NCBI RefSeq assembly: GCF_007830255.1
Contig: NZ_VLKG01000006.1
Location: 1-64,000, forward strand
Length of the DNA stretch: 64,000 bases
Direction: 5' to 3'
Source: Azomonas agilis
GTDB taxonomy: Bacteria > Pseudomonadota > Gammaproteobacteria > Pseudomonadales > Pseudomonadaceae
Shown here: piece by piece, positions 35,400 through 44,931 of the stretch
Numbering within the stretch: the first letter of the stretch is position 1
Layout: every line of letters starts with the position of its first letter
Position numbers and translations under genes: made by a program
The notes under the pieces: model-generated
Told to the model about the DNA's origin: nothing
Databases searched by the model: none
Seen by the model: the letters and a program-made list of their open reading frames with translations, nothing else

Positions 35400-36407
35400 A
35401 TGCCCATTCACCATTGCATCCTGCACTTTATCGACAAAAAACCTGATGGCAGCCCTGCTATCCTGCATCGCCGTGAAGCCGAGCTGGCCCAATCTGAGGC
35501 CATCGAATATCTGTTAGCTGATCTGAACGACAGCTACAACGCCAAACCGGGCAAGGGTTGGGGTTACTTTCAGGAAGAAAGCCAAACTTATCCCTTTAAG
35601 GGCTGGCTGGAAGCTTATTTAGCTCAGTCGCAGGACTTTCCCGCTTTTACCACTCAAGCAGTGCAGCATTTACAGGCTTTAATGGAACAATCCAACCTCG
35701 CCACCGGTGGCCATGTGTTGTTTGCCCACTACCTGCAAGGGATGACCGAGTACCTAATCACTGCCCTTTTGCATCAAACACAGGGCATCGGCATCAGCGA
35801 GTCCTTAGAATTGGTAACGGGCGAGCATCTGGACTTATCCCAACTGCACTTAGCGGCGCGGATTAACCTGTCCGAATGGCAAAACAACGCCCAATCCAAG
35901 CAGTACATCTCCTTTATTAAGGGCCGTAACGGGCGCAAGGTATCGGACTACTTCCGCGACTTTATCGGCTGTCAGGAAGGTGTGGATGCACCCACGGAAA
36001 CCCAAACCCTGCTCAAAGCGTTCAGCGATTATGTGGACAGCAGCGACCTTCCCGAGCAACAGGTACGGGAAAAAACCGAGGCTTTGATGGATTACGCCAG
36101 TACTCAAGCGCGCCTTGGCCAGCCCATTAGCCTAGAGGAACTGTCCGAGGTATTGGACGAGGAACAGCCACGGGGCTTTTACCAGCACATCCGCAACAGC
36201 GATTACGGATTGGCTCCAGAAATCCCAGCCGATAAGCGCACTCTAAGCCAATTTAGGCGCATCAGCGGGCGGGCTGATGGCCTATCCATCAGCTTTGAAG
36301 CTCACCTGCTCGGGTCACAGGTGGAGTACGACGACAGCCGTGAGGTGCTAATCATCCGTCAATTACCCAGCCAACTGCGTGAGCAGCTTAAAAAGCGCAA
36401 AAGCTAG
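35400..36407 (+). CDS. ndpA: Nucleoid-associated protein NdpA/YejK
   Basis: 335-residue nucleoid-associated protein of the NdpA/YejK family; binds DNA and is found in the nucleoid, with no enzyme activity known. Start ATG 35400 ([20 protein letters not shown]) matches the family; the in-frame ATG at 35334 adds 22 unrelated residues. Conserved blocks: [57 protein letters not shown], and [19 protein letters not shown]. The stop overlaps the dinG stop convergently by 4 nt. Confidence 0.94.
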   Translation: MPIHHCILHFIDKKPDGSPAILHRREAELAQSEAIEYLLADLNDSYNAKPGKGWGYFQEESQTYPFKGWLEAYLAQSQDFPAFTTQAVQHLQALMEQSNLATGGHVLFAHYLQGMTEYLITALLHQTQGIGISESLELVTGEHLDLSQLHLAARINLSEWQNNAQSKQYISFIKGRNGRKVSDYFRDFIGCQEGVDAPTETQTLLKAFSDYVDSSDLPEQQVREKTEALMDYASTQARLGQPISLEELSEVLDEEQPRGFYQHIRNSDYGLAPEIPADKRTLSQFRRISGRADGLSISFEAHLLGSQVEYDDSREVLIIRQLPSQLREQLKKRKS

Positions 36408-38539
36408 CTGATCTCACGGCGAAACGGCGGCAGACTGTCCAAAATGACTCGGCCATAACGCTGAGTCACCACCCGCCGATCCAATAGCGTGATGGTTCCG
36501 CGATCCTGCTCCGAACGCAGTAAACGACCGCAGGCTTGCACCAGCTTTAATGAGGCATCGGGTACAGTAATCTCCATAAAGGGATTACCACCCCGCGCCT
36601 CAATCCATTCGGCCAAAGCAGCCTCGACCGGATCATCAGGTACCGCAAAAGGAATGCGGGCAATTACCACATGCTCACAATAAGCCCCCGGTAAGTCGAT
36701 ACCTTCGGCAAAGCTGGCTAATCCAAAAAGCACGCTCGGTTCATGGTTATCTACACGGGCTTTATGGCGGTTCAGGGTTTCTTGCTTGGACAGGTCGCCC
36801 TGCACCAGCACTCGTTTACGCCAAACCTCATTTAGCCCTGTGAACACCTCTTGCATCTGCCGCCGTGAGGAAAACAGCACCAGCGCGCCACGCGCTTCCT
36901 CCAACAACTTGGGCAACTCACGGATAATGGCCGCACTATGGGCAACCTGATCACGCGGATCGGCTTGCAGATCAGGCACACGCAATAGACCCGCTTCCGC
37001 ATGCTGAAAAGGACTGGGCACCGCCAAACTAGCAGCCATGCTGGGTAAACCCGCTCGCTGATACAGCCGATCAAAACGGTTTAACGCCGTCAAAGTCGCC
37101 GAGGTGATGACCGCACCATGTGCCGGTAGCCACAAACTACGGCGTAGAGTTTCAGCGGCTAAAATGGGGCTGGCGTGTATCTCAAGGTCTTGATGTTCGG
37201 TTTGAGTCAGCCAACGAGCCATCGGTGGCCCCTGTTCGGAATCCTCTGCTACAAAGGCTCCCCAAAGCTCCGTATTCGCTTGCGCGCGGGTGAGCATCCC
37301 ACCAAATAAGGGATACCACTGCTCTGCCTGATAGCTATTAATTCCAGAACTGATATCGCCGTTCATGGCTTGGCGCAAAATATCGGTGAGACGGTTAAGG
37401 TTGTCCGCACTGCGCTGAAAATGCCCTTTCAGCTCTTGACCTATAACCTTTAAAGGATCGGGAATTACTCCCCCGACAAAACGGTGACTGGGCCGCTCTT
37501 GGGTTTCAGGAGACTCTGGAGGCCTAAAATTTGCTAACTGCTCACAGAGACTCAGTAAAGTCTGTTGCACCGTCCGGCCTTCTTTAAGCTGCTCAATCAA
37601 GCGCTCCAATATCCGCCCCGTTTCCCCCGGAAAGGCATGTTGGGCCAACAGTCGGCTCAGTTGTTTTTCAGACTGGCCCATCCAATCCGCTGTGGCCCGA
37701 ATACGAGCACTGTGGGCAAAGTGATTAATGGCTTTATCCGGCAGATGATGCCCTTCATCGAAGACATAAAAGGTTTCCGCAGGGTTTGGCAAAATCGCTC
37801 CACCACCCAAGGCCAAGTCAGCAAGCACCATATCGTGGTTGGTGACAATAACATCCGCCTTAGTCATGCCCTCCCGTGCTTTATAAAAGGGGCATTGCTG
37901 AATATTAGGACAGTAACGCCCTGTACATTGCCCATGATCTACAGTGACCAGCGACCAAACCCCATCTTCAATACTCTGTGGCCAGCTATCGCGGTCACCA
38001 TCCCAACGGTTAGTAGAGAGCTGTTCTAACATTTGAGTAAACAGCTCAAGGCGTTTCTCATCCACCTCTAAGCGAAATCCTTCCTCCAGAAAAAGCTGGG
38101 CGGTCGCATTTTGGGCTTGGGAGTCTTGCAACAGCACATCCAGTCGCGACACGCACAGATAACGCCCGCGCCCCTTGGCCAAGGTAAAGCTAAAGCTTAA
38201 ACCGCTGTGTTGCATCAGGTCGGGTAAGTCCTTATGCACAATCTGTTCTTGCAAGGCCACGGTAGCAGTAGAAATTACTAGCCGTTTTTCGGCCGCTTGG
38301 GCAATGGGGATGGCGGCTAATCCGTAGGCTACGGTTTTACCCGTACCTGTACCGGCTTCCACAGCAACGATGGCAGGGTCACTGGTTCGCTGACCTTCCT
38401 CGTCGGTTTCTATACCCCCCAAGGTTTTTGCGATCTCGGCAATCATCAGCCGTTGACCATAACGAGGCCGTAATCCCTTGGACTCTAAAAAATGACGATA
38501 AGCGCCTTGAATACAGGCTTTAAGTTCGGAGCTGAGCAT
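36404..38539 (-). CDS. dinG: ATP-dependent DNA helicase DinG
   Basis: Superfamily 2 5'-3' helicase with an Fe-S cluster, acts on R-loops, D-loops and stalled forks. 711 residues from ATG 38539 ([17 protein letters not shown]); a TTG three codons upstream is possible but unlikely. Walker A GTGTGKT in [17 protein letters not shown]; Fe-S cysteines from RYLCVSRL, and [17 protein letters not shown] box in [10 protein letters not shown]; motif [14 protein letters not shown]. In E. coli it is SOS-induced, but I find no LexA box in the 117 bp before the start, so SOS control is not supported here. It lies just downstream of the OmpA-like gene. Confidence 0.94.
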   Translation of the reverse strand: MLSSELKACIQGAYRHFLESKGLRPRYGQRLMIAEIAKTLGGIETDEEGQRTSDPAIVAVEAGTGTGKTVAYGLAAIPIAQAAEKRLVISTATVALQEQIVHKDLPDLMQHSGLSFSFTLAKGRGRYLCVSRLDVLLQDSQAQNATAQLFLEEGFRLEVDEKRLELFTQMLEQLSTNRWDGDRDSWPQSIEDGVWSLVTVDHGQCTGRYCPNIQQCPFYKAREGMTKADVIVTNHDMVLADLALGGGAILPNPAETFYVFDEGHHLPDKAINHFAHSARIRATADWMGQSEKQLSRLLAQHAFPGETGRILERLIEQLKEGRTVQQTLLSLCEQLANFRPPESPETQERPSHRFVGGVIPDPLKVIGQELKGHFQRSADNLNRLTDILRQAMNGDISSGINSYQAEQWYPLFGGMLTRAQANTELWGAFVAEDSEQGPPMARWLTQTEHQDLEIHASPILAAETLRRSLWLPAHGAVITSATLTALNRFDRLYQRAGLPSMAASLAVPSPFQHAEAGLLRVPDLQADPRDQVAHSAAIIRELPKLLEEARGALVLFSSRRQMQEVFTGLNEVWRKRVLVQGDLSKQETLNRHKARVDNHEPSVLFGLASFAEGIDLPGAYCEHVVIARIPFAVPDDPVEAALAEWIEARGGNPFMEITVPDASLKLVQACGRLLRSEQDRGTITLLDRRVVTQRYGRVILDSLPPFRREIS

Positions 38540-38601
38540 GTACGCCAACAGAGTCCCAAGGGTTAAAAGATTCCTATGATAGCCTGTGAATCATCAGGAC
38601 G

Positions 38602-38629
38602 AAAAAAACCCGATGTATAAACACCGGGC
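38602..38629 (-). terminator. Terminator of the OmpA-like gene
   Basis: On the minus strand CCCGGTGT pairs with ACATCGGG (one G-U pair) around TTAT, followed by a T-run (TTTTTTT). It lies 28 bp after the OmpA-like stop. Confidence 0.78.
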
Positions 38630-38656
38630 TTAGATCAGTTGCCTATCTAAAAGAAA

Positions 38657-39358
38657 CTAGCGCTGTACGTCGATTTCTACTCGACGGTTATAAAGACGGC
38701 CTTCGTGCGTAGAGTTATCCGCGATGGGACGAGCTTCACCCATGCCCCCCACATGCACGATACTGGCCCTTGGAATCCCCACTTGGATTAGGTAATCCGC
38801 AACGGCTTGAGCTCGGCGTTCTGAGAGTTTCTGGTTATAAACCTCAGCTCCCGTATTATCCGTGTGCCCCGTAATAACTAAACGGGTTGAGGTGGCTTCA
38901 TTACGCAAACGACTGGCAGCCTCATCCAGAATCAGCATATCTTTTGGAGAAAGCTTGGCCGAATCCACCGCAAACAACAGATTGTGGATGACAATGCGCT
39001 CTTGGGCGGGTAATGGCGCAGGTGGTGGTACAGGCGCTGGAACCACAGGGACAATCACAGGACAGCCCGTAGCATCAACGAGTTGGCCTTTTGGGGTATC
39101 AGGGCATTGATCATGCCGATCCAGTACGCCATCGCCATCACTGTCCGCGTAGAACCAGCAATATCCCCCCGCAATTGCTGCTAGACCTACACCACCCCAA
39201 GCCGCTGACTTGCTGTCATCTAATGCCCCCAACAAAGCCCCTGTACCACCACCAATAGCAGCACAGGTAGGCCAACTGGGTTTTTGCACCGCACAGCCGC
39301 TTAACACAAGACTTGCTAGGAGCAAGGGAGCGGCCATTTTCATAGTTTGAATCTTCAT
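38657..39358 (-). CDS. OmpA-family peptidoglycan-anchoring lipoprotein
   Basis: 233 residues from ATG 39358 (MKIQTMKMAAPLLLASLVLS). Lipobox LSGC puts Cys22 as the lipidated residue. A glycine-rich segment (GGGTGALLGAL) follows. Then a calcium-type TSP3 repeat DSDGDGVLDRHDQCPDTPKG (about 81-100), a Pro-rich linker (PVVPAPVPPPAPLPA), and a C-terminal OmpA domain with the peptidoglycan-binding GHTDNTGAEVYNQKLSERRA and NRRVEI. An outer-membrane lipoprotein holding the cell wall. It is the neighbour of dinG in Pseudomonas also. Confidence 0.92.
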   Translation of the reverse strand: MKIQTMKMAAPLLLASLVLSGCAVQKPSWPTCAAIGGGTGALLGALDDSKSAAWGGVGLAAIAGGYCWFYADSDGDGVLDRHDQCPDTPKGQLVDATGCPVIVPVVPAPVPPPAPLPAQERIVIHNLLFAVDSAKLSPKDMLILDEAASRLRNEATSTRLVITGHTDNTGAEVYNQKLSERRAQAVADYLIQVGIPRASIVHVGGMGEARPIADNSTHEGRLYNRRVEIDVQR

Positions 39359-39633
39359 CTGTATTTCTCCATCCATGCTGGGCACAAAAGCTACCCCTTA
39401 GGGCCCTCAAGAGGGGCAAACCAATGGATTAGACCTAAACATCAACAACTTGTTCTTTTCTTTATAGCCAACCCCCTGTGAAAATAAGGAGATTATTTTG
39501 TATCTACCGTTACAATTCTCCATCTCTAAATAACGCCACAGCAGTATTTATTGCGCTCTGTTAACTTAGCATAGACGCAAAAACCTCCTCTGCGGCTCAT
39601 TTCCTATTCGCATTTACCTTGAGGATGAACTGA

Positions 39634-40125
39634 GTGAGCAATACGGCCTGTACCCCGCAGCAAGCAGTAGCTACCCTGCTGGAGCAATACGCCCCAAAAC
39701 ACTTGCTGTATGTGGGCCACAGTAACCTTCCCGCCTTAAGTGCTTTTTGTCAGACCCACGATGATTGTCATCTCGATCAGACTACCGAAGTCCCCCTTCC
39801 TGCGGCGTTAAACAGCCAACGCTATGACCTTGCCCTAGTCGCAGACTGCCTTGAGCACATCCCCAAACGCACAGGACTAGAACTGTTGGGAGGACTGCGT
39901 AATCTCAACAGCCGTCGCCTGATCGTACTGGTTGATCTACAAGCTACCGAGTGGCAGGCTACTGATTTTTACGCGCTCGCCTTACACAATGCAGGAGAGT
40001 TCCAGCGTGATGAGCAGAAACTGACCCTATTCAGTTACGATCTACTGGATTACAAGCAAGCTCCAGACTGGCTCAATGCAAAGTTTTGGGCCAATCCTTC
40101 CTTGTTCGGTAAGTTTTGGTGGTAG
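39634..40125 (+). CDS. DUF6231 family protein (methyltransferase-like fold)
   Basis: 163 residues, start GTG 39634 with GAGG 9 nt upstream; an ATG at 39625 ends at once. The chain HLLYVGHSNLPALSAF, YDLALVADCLEHIPKRTG, and RRLIVLVDLQA follows the strand order of class I SAM-methyltransferases (the LEHIP step is typical), but the glycine-rich SAM loop is atypical (YVGHSNL). The C-terminal WLNAKFWANPSLFGKFWW is Trp-rich. The gene is followed 2 bp later by ychJ. Activity is unknown; the family may be an inactive methyltransferase fold. Confidence 0.7.
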   Translation: MSNTACTPQQAVATLLEQYAPKHLLYVGHSNLPALSAFCQTHDDCHLDQTTEVPLPAALNSQRYDLALVADCLEHIPKRTGLELLGGLRNLNSRRLIVLVDLQATEWQATDFYALALHNAGEFQRDEQKLTLFSYDLLDYKQAPDWLNAKFWANPSLFGKFWW

Positions 40126-40127
40126 CT

Positions 40128-40595
40128 ATGTCGGAGATACCCTGCCCTTGTGGGCAACCACTCCTGCTTACTCAATGTTGCGGCCTACTGCATGCAGGGC
40201 AAACAGCCGCCAGCGCTGAGCTTTTAATGCGCTCACGCTACACCGCCTATGTGTTAGGTAATGTCGATTACCTAATACGCACCACATTGCCCATTCAGCA
40301 ATCTGCTTTGGATTTAGAGGCTATACGAACTTGGAGCCAAACCAGCCAGTGGTTGGGGTTACAGGTCGAGTCCGTTCAAAAGCTGGGGGAACAACACGCT
40401 CGCATAAGTTTTCGAGTCAACTGGATGGATGCTCAGGGTAACTCACACCAACATGCGGAAACCTCCCTCTTTGTGCATCTGGCTCAGGGTTGGTTCTTTA
40501 TTGATCCATCTTATCCACTTAAAGCCAGCCGTAACGATCCATGCCCTTGCAACAGCGGCCAAAAGTTTAAAAAGTGCTGCGCGCCTTATCTGTAA
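40128..40595 (+). CDS. ychJ: YchJ family protein with SEC-C motif (UPF0225)
   Basis: 155 residues from ATG 40128. The N-terminal CPCGQPLLLTQCCGLLHAG and C-terminal DPCPCNSGQKFKKCCAPYL are two copies of the SEC-C zinc motif (C-x-C-x8-C-C) flanking a YchJ middle domain (ELLMRSRYTAYVLGNVDYL, FIDPSYPLKASR). SEC-C motifs bind zinc and often mediate contacts with SecB, nucleic acid or the ribosome. The function is unresolved. It is translated within 2 bp of the upstream gene and 4 bp before the Mrr-like gene, so these three form one probable operon. Confidence 0.9.
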   Translation: MSEIPCPCGQPLLLTQCCGLLHAGQTAASAELLMRSRYTAYVLGNVDYLIRTTLPIQQSALDLEAIRTWSQTSQWLGLQVESVQKLGEQHARISFRVNWMDAQGNSHQHAETSLFVHLAQGWFFIDPSYPLKASRNDPCPCNSGQKFKKCCAPYL

Positions 40596-40599
40596 ACTT

Positions 40600-41682
40600 A
40601 TGAACTCAGGTACTCAATCTCAGCTCCAAACGGGTATTTTCCGTACCAACTCCCTTAGATTTTCCTGCGGACTACTCCTACTGGCAGTGGGCATTTTTTT
40701 GAGTCTACAACTGGGGCTTAAATGGCCTGCTCAGGAAGCATTCTGGGAGCTGGGTCTTTGGGCTCATCAAGCCTCATCTCAAGAGTTACTTAACACGCTA
40801 CGCTACCTTCTCCCAGCGCTGGGCTCTGGCCTGACACTGTATGGACTGCAACAAAGCCTACAGGGTAAGACCTGCTTTGTACCTTGGTGGCTCAGTTTGG
40901 GCTTAACCATCGGCAGCTATTGGCTATTGGAGCAATTGATCCAAATACCCCAAGAGCAGCTCATAGACCTTCGCGTCTTCGCATCTACACTGCAACAGCC
41001 AAAGCTCAGCCGATGGTTAGAACCTTTATCCTACATTCTGCCCCTAGTGCTGATTGTTTTAGCCTTCATACGCCGCCCCCATTTAGGCGATCCAGTACAC
41101 GCCGCACTTTTTGATTCCATAGCCAACCCCAAAACCGGTAAAACCCTCGAAAACATCACATGGCAAGAGTTTGAACAGCTTGTGGGGGAAACCTTTCGAC
41201 GGCGCGGATTTTCCGTAGCGCCCACTCAAGTTGGAGCCGATGGCGGCGTGGATTTGGTACTACGTCAACGAGGCAAAACCTACCTTGTGCAATGTAAACA
41301 ATGGCGGGCGTTCAAAGTGAGCGTCAATGTAGTCCGCGAACTGTACGGCGTGATGGCCGCAGAAGGGGCTATTGGTGGCTATGTGGTTACCTGTGGCACC
41401 TTCACAGAACAAGCCTATACCTTTGCTAAGGGGTTAAATTTACACCTCATAGATGGGGCACAACTCAATCAGTGGATCACAGGAACCACTGAGGCCCCCC
41501 AACCCTCAACAAAGGCTAGAAAGACCACCAAGCCAGCCGATCAAATAACGCAAACCACCCCAAAATGCCCAAGTTGCGGAGCCTCCATGCAAAAGCGCCA
41601 AGCCAAACGGGGTAATAACCTCGGTAAAAAATTTTGGGGTTGTTCTCAGTACCCACAGTGCCGAGGAACACGACCGCTATAG
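40600..41682 (+). CDS. Membrane-anchored Mrr-like restriction endonuclease with zinc ribbon
   Basis: 360 residues from ATG 40600; a frame open to 40429 overlaps ychJ and is rejected. Four hydrophobic segments (about 22-40, 68-86, 96-112, 144-158) precede a cytoplasmic Mrr_cat domain: ITWQEFEQLVGETFRRRGF, GADGGVDLVLRQ with Asp214/Asp218, and LVQCKQW with Gln231/Lys233, the D-(x)n-QxK core. A C-terminal zinc ribbon of the topoisomerase type has Cys323, Cys326, Cys348 and Cys354. Related TM-Mrr-zinc ribbon proteins are common but rarely characterised. It is 4 bp after ychJ and 62 bp before an AAA+ ATPase. A DNA-degrading role at the membrane is possible; no methylase is present. Confidence 0.82.
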   Translation: MNSGTQSQLQTGIFRTNSLRFSCGLLLLAVGIFLSLQLGLKWPAQEAFWELGLWAHQASSQELLNTLRYLLPALGSGLTLYGLQQSLQGKTCFVPWWLSLGLTIGSYWLLEQLIQIPQEQLIDLRVFASTLQQPKLSRWLEPLSYILPLVLIVLAFIRRPHLGDPVHAALFDSIANPKTGKTLENITWQEFEQLVGETFRRRGFSVAPTQVGADGGVDLVLRQRGKTYLVQCKQWRAFKVSVNVVRELYGVMAAEGAIGGYVVTCGTFTEQAYTFAKGLNLHLIDGAQLNQWITGTTEAPQPSTKARKTTKPADQITQTTPKCPSCGASMQKRQAKRGNNLGKKFWGCSQYPQCRGTRPL

Positions 41683-41744
41683 CTTTAACTTCATAAATTT
41701 TGTATGAATGAAAAGGATTTTCACTGCACTAGGTATGAGCTGAG

Positions 41745-43466
41745 ATGAAACTGGTCATAGACCGTCCCTATGTCGAAGCCTTGGTCGAGCGTTTTCCCGA
41801 CCTTGCCTTCTTAGGGCAACAACTTAAATTCGGCAATCGCGTCGAAATACAGCTAGAGCAACTGTCTTTGGCACAACTGGACTTCCTGCGCCAAAGCTAC
41901 GAAAACGTAGGCCCAAGTATGAGAACACGGGCCGCACAACTGTCCACCATTCAAAAAGCCCTAGCTGATGGTGGACGGCGTTTTGATGAGGATGATCTTG
42001 AACACCTAGTCCCCGGCATTGCAGAGTTTTTGATTCAAAACGCCGTGCGCGGTTGGCTGTTCAAGCTCAACATCTCTGGCAAACCGATTGCGTACTTAGT
42101 CTCACGCATCGACTTTACCCCACCCAGTGACGAAGAAACCGGGCGGATTTTGTTGGATCTTAAAGCCAACTCCATGGCAAAGATCACCACCCTGACCCTC
42201 ACCTTATTTGAGCGAGACATCGTCGGCAAAACCTTACCCGAAATTTTATTGGCCAAGGGTTTTGTTAAAGAAACTCCCGAACTGATTCAAGCCTACGACT
42301 ACTCAACCCAACGTTTTTTTGAGCTACGGGCAGAGTATGGCCGTCAATTCTCAGGGCGAGGCACAGGGATTTTTGCTGAAGACCCAACCGCCACCCACCG
42401 CAATACCGACTGGGGCCGTAAAGAGCTGATCGTGCTCTCCTCCTCAGGCGGCTGGGCCAAATTGGTGAATGATGAAGAAATCATCAAAGACCGCGATCTG
42501 GTATTAGAGGTTACGGGAGACGTACTCGCCAAATATCTGCGCAAAGCAGATCGCAGCGTCAAATACAATGATCGGGTGGAAAAAGAGGTCGCCAAAGTTC
42601 GGGACAATATGCCCGAAGGAGCCTTCTCAGCCTTACCCATCCACGGCTATATCTTGATGTTCCACCTCGATCTGCATCATCACTTATGGGTGCATGTGGA
42701 TGACGTGAAACCTTACCTTTACCAGCCTGAACTTAAACAAAAACTGATTCTTCCTCCTGAGCAAACCGACCTGATCGACATTCTGACCGCCGAAATGGAT
42801 GTGCTGATGGACGATATTGTGGACGGTAAATCCGGTGGCACCACCGTACTCTGTGCAGGCCCACCCGGCGTAGGTAAAACCCTAACTGCCGAAGTGTATT
42901 CAGAGATTATCAAACGGCCCCTGTACCGCGTTCACTCAGGACAATTGGGGCTAAATGTTGGAGAAATGGAACAAATCCTCAAAAAAACCCTGACCCGCGC
43001 TCAACGTTGGGGTGCGGTGATGCTGATTGACGAGGCTGATGTCTACATCCGTCGCCGTGACGACAATATGACAGCGAATGCCGTTGTAGGCGTATTCTTG
43101 CGGGTTTTAGAGTATTTCAACGGCCTACTCTTCCTCACCACCAACCGCATGGACGATATTGACGAGGCCGTTGTGTCGCGTTGTATTGCCTTGATTCGCT
43201 ATCACCAACCAGACCTAGAGGATCGGCGCAAAATATGGGCGGTGATGACGGAACAATTCGGCCTATCCATCGAACCCAAGATGGTCGACACCTTAGCTGA
43301 GCTATTCCCTAAGGCCAGTGGCCGTGACATCAAAGGCTTAGCAAAATTAGTGTCTAAATACTGCCATCACAAATCTGTCCTACCCACCCTAGAGGTTTTT
43401 GAGCGGTGCAGTATGTTCCGAGGTATGGATATGGGTAGTCTGATTAGCACCCACCAAGACACCTGA
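41745..43466 (+). CDS. AAA+ ATPase with unrecognised N-terminal domain
   Basis: 573 residues. About 1-340 form a domain I cannot assign (contains FELRAEYGRQFSGRGTGIFA at about 192-211 and RKELIVLSSSGGWAKLV). About 345-560 are an AAA+ core: Walker A GPPGVGKT 372-379, Walker B VMLIDEAD 425-432, sensor-1 TTN 465-467, candidate arginine finger Arg479 (VVSRC), sensor-2 Arg527 (GRDIKGL). The C-terminus is a FtsH/ClpX-like lid. The downstream gene is uspA in the opposite orientation. It has GAG-type ribosome signals in a 62-bp gap after the Mrr-like nuclease, so may be co-transcribed. Substrate unknown. Confidence 0.8.
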   Translation: MKLVIDRPYVEALVERFPDLAFLGQQLKFGNRVEIQLEQLSLAQLDFLRQSYENVGPSMRTRAAQLSTIQKALADGGRRFDEDDLEHLVPGIAEFLIQNAVRGWLFKLNISGKPIAYLVSRIDFTPPSDEETGRILLDLKANSMAKITTLTLTLFERDIVGKTLPEILLAKGFVKETPELIQAYDYSTQRFFELRAEYGRQFSGRGTGIFAEDPTATHRNTDWGRKELIVLSSSGGWAKLVNDEEIIKDRDLVLEVTGDVLAKYLRKADRSVKYNDRVEKEVAKVRDNMPEGAFSALPIHGYILMFHLDLHHHLWVHVDDVKPYLYQPELKQKLILPPEQTDLIDILTAEMDVLMDDIVDGKSGGTTVLCAGPPGVGKTLTAEVYSEIIKRPLYRVHSGQLGLNVGEMEQILKKTLTRAQRWGAVMLIDEADVYIRRRDDNMTANAVVGVFLRVLEYFNGLLFLTTNRMDDIDEAVVSRCIALIRYHQPDLEDRRKIWAVMTEQFGLSIEPKMVDTLAELFPKASGRDIKGLAKLVSKYCHHKSVLPTLEVFERCSMFRGMDMGSLISTHQDT

Positions 43467-43478
43467 TCTAACCCGAAC

Positions 43479-43506
43479 TGTCAGAGCCTTAAACCAGGCT
43501 CTGACA
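43479..43506. terminator. Bidirectional terminator between the AAA+ gene and uspA
   Basis: TGTCAGAGCC (43479-43488) pairs perfectly with GGCTCTGACA (43497-43506) in the 54-bp convergent gap. Confidence 0.75.
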
Positions 43507-43520
43507 ATTCGCGAACCACC

Positions 43521-43952
43521 TTACTTAACGAGCACAACCGGAACCGGTACTTCGTGAATCACCTGAGTGGCCACAGAGCCAAGCAACAGACCTTTCAGAC
43601 TTCCCAAACCTCGTGTTCCCATTACCACCGTATCGCAGCCTAACTGAGTCACTGTTTCCCGCACTTTTTCTGGCACATTCCCCAGCATCACATGGGTTTT
43701 GCAGGACAGACCGGCGGACTCAACATAATTGCTAGCTTCTTTCACGATCTCAGAGCCCTTAGATAAAAACCCCTGAGTCATTTGATCAATCATTTCCACG
43801 GTAACGTATTCACCGAACATCACTGGCTCTTGCTGCACATTCAGCACATGCACCTCTAGGCTGGCTTTATGTTCTTTAGCAAAGTCGATCACATACTGGA
43901 GTGCCCGATGAGCACTGGCTGAACCATCAAATGCAATCAATACGTTGCGCAT
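43521..43952 (-). CDS. Universal stress protein, UspA family
   Basis: 143 residues, cytoplasmic. The ATP-binding site is complete: FDGSASAHRALQY at the N-terminus and GTRGLGSLKGLLLGSVATQV with the G-x2-G-x9-G-S-x-A pattern near the C-terminus, so this is an ATP-binding USP. Start ATG has AGGAG. I see no Anr box (TTGAT-N4-ATCAA) in the first 125 bp upstream. Single-domain, single gene. Confidence 0.92.
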   Translation of the reverse strand: MRNVLIAFDGSASAHRALQYVIDFAKEHKASLEVHVLNVQQEPVMFGEYVTVEMIDQMTQGFLSKGSEIVKEASNYVESAGLSCKTHVMLGNVPEKVRETVTQLGCDTVVMGTRGLGSLKGLLLGSVATQVIHEVPVPVVLVK

Positions 43953-44076
43953 CTTTTTCTCTCCTTTGAACCAGAGTCTGCCAATGTAACATCTCTATGG
44001 ATTGAACGCCTTCTCTAACGCTAGAAAACTCAACTGCCTAGAACCACAGATGCTTGCCGTACATATAGAGTAACGA

Positions 44077-44931
44077 CTAAGCTGAATGACGCTTCAGTAA
44101 AGCTTTTTGAGACTCTTGCGCATAAGAATTTCGCTCTTTCCCGTTCCTATCATGCCAAAAGTATAGCTTATAAGCTGATGACTGCTTAACAGACTTGTCT
44201 ATGTCTGCTGATTCTGGCCCCTTAGTTTTAGTGCAAGCAATCTGAATTCTCTTAATAAAACGTCGTACATATCCTATGGGAGTACGAACTCGGATAAACC
44301 AACGCCGCACCAGTAACAAACGGCTTTGAACCTGTGTTAAAGGTTGTGTCGATATTTGCTTCTTTAACTTAACGATACGTGCCAAATTAAGCGCACGTAA
44401 TGCGCGCCGCACTGGAGAGCATATTTTCCAGTTCGGTACAATTAACGAGGCACCATAGTCAATAAGAACTAATCGTCCTTGATCACTAATCAAAATATTG
44501 GTACTACGCAGATCATTGTGAAATACACCTTTGCGGTGTAACTCACCAACAACCCGTAGCAAGGTAACGAAATGAGCCGGATAAGAGGGCTCTACACGGT
44601 TAACTCTACGCCCCTCAACATATTCCATGCTAAAAGCGTACTGGCCATTGAAACTAAGAAAGTCAGGTACATGAGCCCAACCTTTTAACTTTTGAAGCAC
44701 TTTGGCTTCTCTTCGCATTAAATACCGTGCGACAGGAGCCCAAATAGTTCCTGCATAATGACTATAATCTTTAATAATTATAGTTTTATTCTGTTTTCTC
44801 TCTATACGTACTTCTGCTTTTAAAAAAGGTTGTGCAGATTGCAGGATAGTAACAGTATCTTCGGTAGGCTCGTTTTTATTTTTTTTATCAGACCCATGCT
44901 CAAATTGCCGTTTTACTTTGGCTAATGACAT
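44077..44931 (-). CDS. LPS-kinase-like/RIO-type protein kinase
   Basis: 284 residues. Kinase core with HNDLRSTNILI (His-x-Asp catalytic loop, Asn) and VLIDYGASLI (DYG in place of DFG) at about 139-162, and an N-lobe with RREAKVLQKLKGW and AFSMEYVEGRR. This is the pattern of the WaaP/RfaY/InaA-type kinases that phosphorylate LPS core sugars. The C-terminal third is basic (VRRWFIRVRTPIGYVRRFIKRI), typical for membrane-surface association, and probably hydrophobic-basic. It lies alone in AT-rich DNA and its codon use looks more A/T-rich than its neighbours, a hint of transfer. No LPS gene cluster is near. Confidence 0.78.
   Translation of the reverse strand: MSLAKVKRQFEHGSDKKNKNEPTEDTVTILQSAQPFLKAEVRIERKQNKTIIIKDYSHYAGTIWAPVARYLMRREAKVLQKLKGWAHVPDFLSFNGQYAFSMEYVEGRRVNRVEPSYPAHFVTLLRVVGELHRKGVFHNDLRSTNILISDQGRLVLIDYGASLIVPNWKICSPVRRALRALNLARIVKLKKQISTQPLTQVQSRLLLVRRWFIRVRTPIGYVRRFIKRIQIACTKTKGPESADIDKSVKQSSAYKLYFWHDRNGKERNSYAQESQKALLKRHSA

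Noticed and set aside
38540-38656. SOS (LexA) control of dinG
   Set aside because: No CTG-N10-CAG element is visible before the start, although E. coli dinG has one.
40429-40599. N-terminal extension of the Mrr-like nuclease
   Set aside because: The extension lies wholly inside ychJ in another frame and has no ribosome site; ATG 40600 fits operon spacing.
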